Origin: Streptomyces sp. HPF1205
Lineage (GTDB): Bacteria > Actinomycetota > Actinomycetes > Streptomycetales > Streptomycetaceae
Assembly: GCF_020400825.1 (NCBI RefSeq)
Contig: NZ_JAINVH010000003.1
Coordinates: 248,001 to 312,000, forward strand
Direction: 5' to 3'
Length of the DNA: 64,000 bases
Shown: positions 57,016-64,000 of the stretch, piece by piece
Layout: every line of letters starts with the position of its first letter
How positions within the stretch are numbered: position 1 is the stretch's first letter
Program-made: the position numbers and the translations under genes
The notes under the pieces: generated by a model
The model's input: the letters and a program-made list of their open reading frames with translations, nothing else
Told to the model about the DNA's origin: nothing
The model's database searches: none

Positions 57016-57600
57016 TCAGCCGCGCTGCGGCACGAGCGCCCCGGGGTCGACCTCGACGGCGAAGGGCTTCTCGACGAGCGTGCGGGACCCGGCGCGCGCG
57101 ACCACCCGGTCCACGTATCGTCCCGCTTCCAGTGCGGCCACGACGAGAACGGGCGAGGGCTCCAACTCCAGCCGCCAGAGGTGTTCGATGCCCGCCTCGG
57201 CGTAGTACGGGGGCTTGAGCAAGCGGTCGATGCGCGAGGCCGTGGCGGACGGCGAGACGATCTCCACCACGAGGCGGACGGCATCGCTGCCGAAGGCGGT
57301 CATGTCCCGATCGGCGGCCGTGACGTCCACCACGACGATGTCCGGGACGAAGAGTCCGCCGGGAAGCACGATGTTCGCAGCGCCGAAGACCTCGACCTCC
57401 GGGGACGCCCCGGCGGCGCTCGCGGCCGATTCGAGCAGGCGCCGCAGACGCGAAAGGGCCCGCTGGTGCCTGGTGGCCGGGCGCGGCGTCACCAGCAAGG
57501 AGTCACCTATGAGTTCCCGCCGCCGCCGGCGGTCCTCGCCCAGGGACAGCACCTCGGCCTTCGTCCATGGTCCGTGGTCGTCGTCGTACGTGACACGCAT
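57016..57600 (-). CDS. Uma2 family endonuclease-like protein
   Basis: A 194-residue restriction-endonuclease-fold protein. PDIVVVD (Asp in motif), LVVEIVSPSA (E-x-V core) and the KPPYYAEAGIEHLWRLELE block are typical of Uma2/DUF820 proteins, which are abundant in Streptomyces. Biochemical role is not established. The ATG at 57600 is preceded by GAAGGAGG. Confidence 0.88.
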   Translation of the reverse strand: MRVTYDDDHGPWTKAEVLSLGEDRRRRRELIGDSLLVTPRPATRHQRALSRLRRLLESAASAAGASPEVEVFGAANIVLPGGLFVPDIVVVDVTAADRDMTAFGSDAVRLVVEIVSPSATASRIDRLLKPPYYAEAGIEHLWRLELEPSPVLVVAALEAGRYVDRVVARAGSRTLVEKPFAVEVDPGALVPQRG

Positions 57601-57718
57601 GCCCCCTCCTTCGCGAAGATCCGCCCCCTGCGGCCCCCTCTCCCATGATCACCGGTTGTCCGAACATGTGGACCCATGGGAACTCCCTTTCACCCGAACG
57701 AGGGACCAGGGAGCAGGC

Positions 57719-58585
57719 TCATGAGCGGTGGCGCAAGCGGTGCCACCAGGTGTTGCGGCGGGGGTGGAAGGCGTGGCCGAGGCGGCGGCCGATGAGGAGG
57801 TAGCCGAGGAGCGCGCCGAGGGTGTTGAGGATGACGTCGTCGATGTCGAAGGCCCGGCCCTCGACGATCGCGCCCTGGGCGGACTCGACCAGGATCATGA
57901 CCAGGGCGGTGACGGCGGCGGTGCGCACCAGGCCGCGGGCGCGGGGGAAGAGGATCGGGAGCAGGATCCCGAAGGGGACGCCGAGAAGGACGTTGCCGCC
58001 GATCTGCTTGGCCGAGTCGCGGACGGTCGGCTGGTCGAGGTAGGCGCGGATGGAGGCGCCCGGCCGCAGGTTGGTGTGCACCAGCGCGTCCGAGGAGGGC
58101 GACGGCACGAGGGTCACGCGCGCGAGGGCGACCGCGAAGGCGGTCATCGCCACCACCGCCACTGCCAGAAGTGCGGCGCGCGCCAGGACCGGGCCGAGGG
58201 TGCGGCGTTGCAGCAGCGGCGGACGCGGCTCAGGCGCACGGGGGGCCGGGCGCCCGGCCCGCGGCTTCGTGCCGGCCGCCGCCCCGGACCCGCGCCTCGC
58301 CCAGAAGCCGGACCCGGAGGTGCGCCCCGTCCTCGTCCTGGGCTGCGGCACATCCTTGGACGCGGGTTTGGCCGCGGCCTTTGTCGCGGGCTTGGCCGCC
58401 GCCTTCTTCGCGGGCTTGGCCGCGACCTTTGTCGCGGGTGTGCCCGCGCGCTTGCCCACGGCCTTGGGCAGCGGCTTGGTCCTGCCGCTCGTGGCCGCCG
58501 CCTTCGATGTGGCCGATACCGTGCGGCCCTTGGGCTTGGCCTTGCGTTCCGGGACCACCCGGAACAGCGCCGTCCGCACCGCCAT
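57719..58585 (-). CDS. VanZ family membrane protein with Lys/Ala-rich tail
   Basis: 288 residues. The first 75 are a basic Lys/Ala/Pro repeat (AAKPAKKAAAKPATKAAAK), like histone H1 tails. A membrane helix near 145-165 is followed by the VanZ domain (NLRPGASIRAYL, then VLLGVPFGILLPILFP, and FDIDDVILNTLGALLGYLLIG). VanZ relatives give weak glycopeptide tolerance, though most are uncharacterised. The ATG at 58585 has GAGGGGG upstream. The basic tail could bind DNA or lipid. Confidence 0.85.
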   Translation of the reverse strand: MAVRTALFRVVPERKAKPKGRTVSATSKAAATSGRTKPLPKAVGKRAGTPATKVAAKPAKKAAAKPATKAAAKPASKDVPQPRTRTGRTSGSGFWARRGSGAAAGTKPRAGRPAPRAPEPRPPLLQRRTLGPVLARAALLAVAVVAMTAFAVALARVTLVPSPSSDALVHTNLRPGASIRAYLDQPTVRDSAKQIGGNVLLGVPFGILLPILFPRARGLVRTAAVTALVMILVESAQGAIVEGRAFDIDDVILNTLGALLGYLLIGRRLGHAFHPRRNTWWHRLRHRS

Positions 58586-58635
58586 GAACCGCGACCCCCT
58601 CAGGTAGGCACCGTCCTCGAATCGGCTACCCGGGT

Positions 58636-58673
58636 CCGGCCGCCGTACGCAATGCGGCACGTACGACGGCCGG
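58636..58673 (-). terminator. Hairpin terminator of the LPHTG protein gene
   Basis: A 14-bp stem with one mismatch (CCGGCCGCCGTACG with its partner), around a 10-base loop, in the gap between the surface protein gene and the VanZ gene. Confidence 0.6.
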
Positions 58674-58708
58674 AAATCGCCGTAAGGGCGGAGGGACTTG
58701 AGGGGCGC

Positions 58709-59926
58709 CTAGCTGTGCCGTCCGCGGCGCCTGGACGCGACGACCAGCGCGCCGCCCGTACCGAGCACGCCCGCCGCGGCGGCGGCCGCCCACCCCACCG
58801 ACGCGCCGGTGTGCGGCAGGTGCGGCCGGTGCTCCCTGGGCGGTGCGGTGGGAGACGGCGGCGGGAACGTGGGTGACGGCGGTGGGAACGTGGGTGAGGG
58901 AGGCGGAGTGGTGGGCGGGGTCGGGTGCGTGGTCGGGGGCTTGGTGGGCGGAGTGGTCGGGGGCGTCGTCGGGGGTTTGGTGTACGTGGGCGGGCAGCTC
59001 TCGCTCGGGGTCGGCGACGTCGGGTGTCCCGTCGGCCAGGTCGGGTGGCCGGTCGGCCACGTGGGGTGCTCCGACGGCCAGGTGGAGTGCTCCGACGGCC
59101 AGGTCGGGTGCTCGGACGGCCGGCCCGCGGTCACCGTCGGCCAGTCGGTTCCGGGCCGGTGGTGACCGCCCGCGTACCCGCTCCCGGAGTGCTCGCCCTG
59201 CGCCGCGGACGAGGCGTCGTCCCCGGGCCGGACTGCGTCCTGGCCTTGGCTCTGGTCCTGGCTCTGGGCCCCGTCTTGCTCCTCGGCCTGGCTCTGGTCC
59301 TGGCTCTGGCTCTGGTCCTGGCGCTGGCTCTGGTCCTGAGCTTGGCTCTGACTCTGGCCCTGGTCCTGACCTTGGCTCTGGCTCTGGCCTCCGACCGCCT
59401 GCGGGTCCTCACCCGCCTGCTGCCGCCCATGGTCGGGCCGCCGGCCCTGACCCTGGCTCTGGCTCTGGTCCTGAGCCTGGCCCTGGCCCTGGCCCTGGCC
59501 CTGGCCCTGGCCCTGAGCCTGGCTCTGGTCCTGGCTCTGGTCCTGATCCTGGCCCTGGGCCTGATCCTGACTCTGGCCCTGAACCTCGTCCTGGCCCTGA
59601 GCCTGATCCCGGCCCGCCTGGCCCGCGGACTGGTCGTGGCCGGTGGTCAGGCCGGCGACCTGGCCGGCGACCTGGCCGGCCCAGCCGAGGTGGCCGAAGA
59701 CGGTGAGGGGGCCCTGGGAGCCGGCCGGACCGTCGTGCCTCTGCGGGAATCCGGCGTTGCGCCATCCGTCATCTCTGGGCGCCGCACTCGATGGCGAGGC
59801 GGGCAGCAGCAGCCCGGCCGCGGCCAGTACGGCCGCTCCGGCGACTGCCGTGGACGCCGCGACAGCACGGGCTTTCCCCCGGCCGCGCGGCTCAGCGGGG
59901 GGAAGCGTCTCCTGAGGGTGATCCAT
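58709..59926 (-). CDS. Gln-rich, Pro/Thr-rich LPHTG surface protein
   Basis: 405 residues. A signal peptide (about 20-48) is followed by GlnGly, GlnSer and GlnAsp repeats (about 80-230), then WPSEHPTWPTGHPTW repeats, a Pro/Thr stalk (PPTTPPTKPP), and at residues 370-374 the sortase motif LPHTG, a membrane helix and RRRGRHS. It should be anchored to peptidoglycan. The ATG at 59926 is used, with 59941 also in frame. No sortase gene is near. It may be a structural or adhesive wall protein. Confidence 0.85.
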   Translation of the reverse strand: MDHPQETLPPAEPRGRGKARAVAASTAVAGAAVLAAAGLLLPASPSSAAPRDDGWRNAGFPQRHDGPAGSQGPLTVFGHLGWAGQVAGQVAGLTTGHDQSAGQAGRDQAQGQDEVQGQSQDQAQGQDQDQSQDQSQAQGQGQGQGQGQGQAQDQSQSQGQGRRPDHGRQQAGEDPQAVGGQSQSQGQDQGQSQSQAQDQSQRQDQSQSQDQSQAEEQDGAQSQDQSQGQDAVRPGDDASSAAQGEHSGSGYAGGHHRPGTDWPTVTAGRPSEHPTWPSEHSTWPSEHPTWPTGHPTWPTGHPTSPTPSESCPPTYTKPPTTPPTTPPTKPPTTHPTPPTTPPPSPTFPPPSPTFPPPSPTAPPREHRPHLPHTGASVGWAAAAAAGVLGTGGALVVASRRRGRHS

Positions 59927-60119
59927 AGGGGCAGAAAACATCAAATACGACAATCCGCCGTAGGCGCCACGGCCGGCCCGCGCCGGTTTTCCTCCGATCG
60001 GCCCCATCCCGCCGGCCCCCGCCCCCCGGGGGGACGTGATCCGCCCCACGCGTCCGCCCCGCCCGCCCGACGTACAATTCTTCGTTCCCCCGTACGCCAC
60101 AAACCGCCGGAGGCACCGG

Positions 60120-61772
60120 GTGTCCTGCCTGATCGTCCAGAGCGACAAGACGCTTCTCCTGGAGGTGGACCACGAGGACGCCGACGCCTGCCGCCGGGCG
60201 ATCGCGCCGTTCGCCGAGCTGGAGCGGGCGCCCGAGCACATCCACACCTACCGGCTGACCCCGCTGGGGCTGTGGAACGCCCGGGCGGCCGGCCACGACG
60301 CCGAGCAGGTCGTCGACGCGCTCATGGCGTACTCGCGCTACCCCGTGCCGCACGCGCTGCTGGTGGACGTCGCCGAGACGATGGCCAGGTACGGGCGGCT
60401 GCGGCTGACCAAGGACCCCGCGCACGGGCTGGTGCTGACCAGCACCGACCGCCCGGTGCTGGAGGAGGTGCTGCGCTCCAAGCGGGTGCAGCCGCTGGTG
60501 GGCGCGCGGATCGACGAGGACACCGTCGCGGTGCACCCCTCCGAGCGCGGCCAGATCAAGCAGGTGCTGCTGAAGCTGGGCTGGCCGGCCGAGGACTTCG
60601 CCGGATACGTGGACGGCGAGGCGCACCCGATCGAGCTGCGCGAGGACGGCTGGGCGCTGCGGCCCTACCAGAAGCAGGCGGTCGAGGGGTTCTGGCACGG
60701 CGGCAGCGGCGTGGTGGTGCTGCCGTGCGGCGCGGGCAAGACGCTGGTCGGGGCGGGCGCGATGGCGCAGGCCAAGGCGACGACGCTGATCCTGGTGACC
60801 AACACGGTCTCGGCCCGCCAGTGGAAGCACGAACTGGTCCGGCGCACCTCGCTGACCGAGGACGAGGTCGGCGAGTACAGCGGGACGAGGAAGGAGATCC
60901 GCCCGGTCACCATCGCCACGTACCAGGTGCTGACCACCAAGCGGAAGGGCGTCTACCCGCACCTGGAGCTGTTCGACTCCCGCGACTGGGGCCTGATCGT
61001 CTACGACGAGGTGCACCTGCTGCCGGCGCCGGTCTTCAAGTTCACCGCCGACCTGCAGGCCCGCCGCCGTCTGGGGCTGACCGCCACGCTGGTGCGGGAG
61101 GACGGGCGCGAGTCGGACGTGTTCTCGCTCATCGGCCCCAAGCGGTTCGACGCGCCCTGGAAGGAGATCGAGGCCCAGGGCTACATCGCGCCCGCCGACT
61201 GCGTCGAGGTGCGGGTCGACCTGACCGACTCCGAGCGGCTGGCGTACGCGACGGCGGAAACCGAGGAGAAGTACCGCTACTGTGCGACGACCGCGACCAA
61301 GCGCCGCGTCACGGAGGCCCTGGTCGCCAAGCACGCCGGGCAGCAGACGCTGGTCATCGGGCAGTACATCGACCAGCTCGACGAGCTGGGCGAGCACCTG
61401 GGCGCCCCGGTGATCAAGGGCGAGACGTCCAACGCCCAGCGGGAGAAACTCTTCGACGCCTTCCGCCGGGGCGAGCTGTCGGTGCTGGTCGTCTCCAAGG
61501 TCGCCAACTTCTCGATCGACCTGCCCGAGGCGACCGTCGCCATCCAGGTGTCCGGCACCTTCGGTTCCCGGCAGGAGGAGGCCCAGCGCCTCGGCCGCGT
61601 CCTGCGGCCCAAGGCCGACGGGCACGAGGCCCGCTTCTACTCCGTGGTCGCCCGCGACACCATCGACCAGGACTTCGCGGCGCACCGCCAGCGCTTCCTG
61701 GCCGAGCAGGGTTACGCCTACCGGATCGTGGACGCCGGTGACCTGCTCACGGGCGCGGGCGAGGACGTCTGA
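60120..61772 (+). CDS. DNA repair helicase XPB family
   Basis: A 550-residue superfamily 2 helicase. Walker A LPCGAGKTL (residues 201-209), DEVH box (296-299), motif III LTATLV (320-325), and motif VI EEAQRLGRVLRP near 495. The N-terminal damage-recognition-like domain covers 1-170. Like mycobacterial XPB it probably unwinds 3' to 5' and acts in repair or transcription. The GTG at 60120 follows CCGGAGG with 6 bases. TACAAT lies at 60074. It is divergent from the LPHTG gene. Confidence 0.92.
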   Translation: MSCLIVQSDKTLLLEVDHEDADACRRAIAPFAELERAPEHIHTYRLTPLGLWNARAAGHDAEQVVDALMAYSRYPVPHALLVDVAETMARYGRLRLTKDPAHGLVLTSTDRPVLEEVLRSKRVQPLVGARIDEDTVAVHPSERGQIKQVLLKLGWPAEDFAGYVDGEAHPIELREDGWALRPYQKQAVEGFWHGGSGVVVLPCGAGKTLVGAGAMAQAKATTLILVTNTVSARQWKHELVRRTSLTEDEVGEYSGTRKEIRPVTIATYQVLTTKRKGVYPHLELFDSRDWGLIVYDEVHLLPAPVFKFTADLQARRRLGLTATLVREDGRESDVFSLIGPKRFDAPWKEIEAQGYIAPADCVEVRVDLTDSERLAYATAETEEKYRYCATTATKRRVTEALVAKHAGQQTLVIGQYIDQLDELGEHLGAPVIKGETSNAQREKLFDAFRRGELSVLVVSKVANFSIDLPEATVAIQVSGTFGSRQEEAQRLGRVLRPKADGHEARFYSVVARDTIDQDFAAHRQRFLAEQGYAYRIVDAGDLLTGAGEDV

Positions 61773-61807
61773 GGCGCACCGACCGACGACGGGCCCCGGA
61801 CCGCGGG

Positions 61808-61981
61808 CTACGAGCGGCGTCCGCCCTCGGAGGAGCCCAGCAGGACCACCTCGGCGGCCGTCACCGCGAAGACGCGTATCGCGTGCAGGGCGCTGCCGAG
61901 GACGTGGCGGGGGTGCCGGCGGTCGCCGGACGCGGCGCCGTCGTGGGCGCCGGGGCCTGGGGAAACGGTGGTGGTGGTCAT
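61808..61981 (-). CDS. Small 57-residue protein
   Basis: Starts MTTTTVSPGPGAHDG and ends in an amphipathic stretch SALHAIRVFAVTAAEVVLLGSSE. GGAGG sits 2 bases before the ATG. Similar MTTTT-starting small proteins with a conserved ALHAIRVF core are known to me in Streptomyces, without function. It is convergent with XPB. Confidence 0.6.
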   Translation of the reverse strand: MTTTTVSPGPGAHDGAASGDRRHPRHVLGSALHAIRVFAVTAAEVVLLGSSEGGRRS

Positions 61982-62359
61982 GTCCTCCACGGTAGGAAGC
62001 CGCCCGCCGCGAAGGCGTCGGGCTGAGGGCGTAACTCCCGGCGGCGGCCTCCGACCAGGGGCTGACCCCCGACCCTGATCCGCGTCTCGGGGTCGACCCG
62101 GAGACACGGACCGGCCGGGGCACCTCGAACGGCGGCGCCCCGGGCGAACACCGGGTGAAATTCGCTGGTGCGTCGGCGCGGCCCCGCGTATAGTCGCGCG
62201 TCTGCCCGCCTCCCCGCGGACCTCACGGTCCCCCGGCGGAGTGCCGCCGCCCGGACGGAAACCGGCCGGCTTCCACGAGAGACGATCCCCGCGTACGGGC
62301 CCCGCGCGCACGCGCCCGCCCGTCCGTACGCACCGATGTGGCCGCCGGAGGCGAACGCC
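61982..62359. other. Divergent promoter region of the HelR-like gene
   Basis: 378 bases. TATAGT (62189-62194) is a good -10 on the plus strand, about 165 bases before the GTG, implying a long leader. Short inverted repeats around CGGGGC/GCCCCG (62115-62143) might be an operator. I looked for a rifamycin-associated element and did not see one I could identify with confidence. Confidence 0.45.
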
Positions 62360-64000
62360 GTGCCCTCGCACGTCCCCACCCAGGAACCGCAAGGCAACGA
62401 TGACCCCACCAGCCCCGCGAAACCCGCCGCGAGACCCGCCTCGGGACGTCCCGCGGACGGGACCGCGCACAGGACCGTGACCGGCCCCGCGGACAGCGGC
62501 GCCGGCAGCTCCGCGGCCGGCGCCCGGGGCTCCCGGGGCACTCCCCCGGGTGCCCCCGATCCGCTCCTGCGCCGGGAGCGGGAGCACCTGGCCGCCTCGC
62601 GCGCCGCGCTGCGGGCGATGCGGCAGGACGTGGAGGCGCTCGACATCTCCGACGTCACCGGCAACTGGGTCAACGCCAAGGTGCTGGCCGCCGGCATCGA
62701 CGCCCGGATCAAGGCGCTGGCCGACCTCGCCGACCTGCCGCTGTTCTTCGGCCGCCTGGACTACCTGCACGCGCCGGGCTCGGACGTGGCCGAGGGGGCC
62801 GGGGGCGAGAACTTCTACATCGGCCGCCGCCACGTGCACGACGCCGACGGCGACCCGATGGTGATCGACTGGCGTGCGCCGGTCTCGCAGCCGTTCTACC
62901 GGGCCTCGCGCAACGAGCCGATGGACGTGGCGCTGCGCCGCCGCTTCGGCTACACCGGCGGCGAGCTGACCGCGTACGAGGACGAGCACCTGAGCGATCC
63001 GGCCGAGGCCGCGACCGCCAGCCGCCTGCTGCAGGAGGAGATCGAGCGGCCGCGCGTCGGTCCCATGCGGGACATCGTGGCCACCATCCAGCCCGAGCAG
63101 CACGAGATCGTGGTCGCGGGCGTCGGCGGCACCGTCTGCGTCCAGGGGGCGCCCGGTACGGGCAAGACGGCGGTCGGTCTGCACCGGGTGGCGTACCTGC
63201 TGTACGCGCACCGCGAGCGGCTGTCCCGTACCGGCACCCTGGTCGTCGGGCCGAACGCGTCGTTCCTGCGCTACATCGAGCAGGTGCTGCCCGCGCTGGG
63301 CGAGATGCAGGTGAAGCAGGCCACCGTGGACGACCTGGTGGCCCACGTGCAGATCCGCGGCACGGATACCGCGGAGGCCGCCACGGTCAAGGGCGACGCG
63401 CGCATGGCGCAAGTGCTGCGCCGGGCGGTGCGCTCGGGCATCCGCCGGCCGTCGCAGGCGGCGGTCGTGGTGCGCGGCTCGCGGCGCTGGCGGGTGCCGG
63501 CGTACGAGCTGCAGGAGATCGTCGACGAACTGGCCGCGCGGGACATCAGGTACCAGGCGGCGCGCGAGGCCCTGCCGCAGCGGATCGCGCACGCCGTGCT
63601 GGTCCAGATGGAGCGCGCGGGCGAGGCGCCCGACGACCGCGTGCAGGACGCGGTGGCCCGCAACGCGGCGGTGAAGGCGGTCGTCAAGGAGTGCTGGCCG
63701 CCGGTCGACCCCGCCAAGGTGGTGCTGCGGCTGCTGTCCGACCCGGACTTCCTGGCCTCCTGCGCGGACGGGCTGCTGTCCGCCGACGAGCAGAAGCGGA
63801 TCCTGTGGGCGAAGCCGGCTCGCGGGCTCGCGTCGGCGCCCTGGTCGGCGGCGGACGCGGTGCTCGTGGACGAGGCGGCCGACCTGGTGCAGCGCACGCC
63901 CTCGCTCGGGCACGTGGTGCTGGACGAGGCGCAGGATCTGTCGCCCATGCAGTACCGGGCGGTCGGGCGGCGCTGCTCGACGGGGTCGGCGACCGTGCTC
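62360..64000 (+). CDS. helR: HelD-like RNA polymerase recycling motor (HelR type), 3' truncated by window end
   Basis: The first 547 residues of an UvrD-like SF1 motor. A disordered 70-residue start precedes a coiled-coil arm (LRREREHLAASRAALRAMRQD) that enters the RNA polymerase secondary channel. WVNAKVLAAGIDARIKALADLADLPLFFGRLDY and VIDWRAPVSQPFYRA are HelD marks. Walker A is QGAPGTGKTAVGLHR near 262-271, and VLDEAQDLSPMQYR near 520 is motif II. Class II HelD proteins rescue stalled polymerase; HelR types also give rifamycin tolerance. The GTG at 62360 has GGAGG at 8 bases; ATG at 62336 is in frame. Confidence 0.88.
   Translation, partial: MPSHVPTQEPQGNDDPTSPAKPAARPASGRPADGTAHRTVTGPADSGAGSSAAGARGSRGTPPGAPDPLLRREREHLAASRAALRAMRQDVEALDISDVTGNWVNAKVLAAGIDARIKALADLADLPLFFGRLDYLHAPGSDVAEGAGGENFYIGRRHVHDADGDPMVIDWRAPVSQPFYRASRNEPMDVALRRRFGYTGGELTAYEDEHLSDPAEAATASRLLQEEIERPRVGPMRDIVATIQPEQHEIVVAGVGGTVCVQGAPGTGKTAVGLHRVAYLLYAHRERLSRTGTLVVGPNASFLRYIEQVLPALGEMQVKQATVDDLVAHVQIRGTDTAEAATVKGDARMAQVLRRAVRSGIRRPSQAAVVVRGSRRWRVPAYELQEIVDELAARDIRYQAAREALPQRIAHAVLVQMERAGEAPDDRVQDAVARNAAVKAVVKECWPPVDPAKVVLRLLSDPDFLASCADGLLSADEQKRILWAKPARGLASAPWSAADAVLVDEAADLVQRTPSLGHVVLDEAQDLSPMQYRAVGRRCSTGSATVL

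Noticed and set aside
59230..59620. Plus-strand Leu/Ala/Val frame that looks like membrane helices
   Set aside because: It is the complement of the Gln-rich repeat of the LPHTG gene; the repeat codons force the pattern.

Overview
The window is about 72% GC with strong third-position GC bias, GTG and TTG starts, purine-rich ribosome sites, DmdR-type iron control, futalosine-pathway menaquinone genes, DUF2530/DUF2771/DUF3027 proteins and a HelR-type motor. Together these indicate the chromosomal core of a Streptomyces or close relative (Kitasatospora, Streptacidiphilus). Several blocks match, from memory, the order of S. coelicolor genes around SCO4326-SCO4410 (mqnD, mqnB, pdxH/citrate synthase, UPF0309, dmdR1, the SCO4402 family, purU). 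I see no rRNA, tRNA, CRISPR array, insertion sequence or prophage.

Layout. 1-6.3 kb: TetR regulator, secreted V8-like protease, flavin monooxygenase, MFS exporter and divergent GlxA/AraC regulator. 6.4-10.5 kb: a signalling block with a GHKL anti-sigma kinase, a macrodomain protein, a STAS antagonist, and an ECF sigma factor overlapping by ATGA a zinc-finger/MDMPI fusion that is its likely anti-sigma factor. 10.5-20.3 kb: purU, an SCO4402-family protein, an orphan amino-acid-binding lipoprotein, a proline/glutamine-rich membrane protein, a TPR regulator, an orphan prim-pol protein, a decayed gene, a small lipoprotein and an alpha/beta hydrolase with a LexA-like box in its promoter. 20.7-24 kb: dmdR1, UPF0309 SIS protein, PAS/GAF sensor, and an unassigned transcript-like region with a 12-codon ORF and nested hairpins.

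24-36 kb: pdxH, a citrate synthase with a Glu in place of the catalytic Asp, a 944-residue FAD/Fe-S oxidoreductase, serC, a beta-propeller surface protein, SGNH hydrolase, aldo/keto reductase, a 28-residue membrane microprotein, thpR coupled to an MFS exporter, and a MarR repressor with a palindromic operator. 36-48 kb: an RHH-like protein, a Gfo/Idh/MocA-like oxidoreductase with a 15-bp tandem repeat, an NCS2 purine permease, DUF2530, a cation-transport ATPase, a giant sacsin-like GHKL protein, DUF3027 and an MFS protein.

49-64 kb: DUF2771 lipoprotein, overlapping mqnB-mqnD (menaquinone), a long-tailed cold shock protein, HAD phosphatase, a HAAS-domain membrane protein, an XPB/Ssl2-N plus WYL protein and, 3 kb on, an XPB helicase. 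Between them lie Uma2, VanZ and a glutamine-rich LPHTG surface protein. The window ends inside a HelD/HelR RNA polymerase motor. Most convergent gene pairs are separated by long perfect hairpins, and several genes have a -10 hexamer 6-8 bases before the start codon, implying leaderless transcripts.
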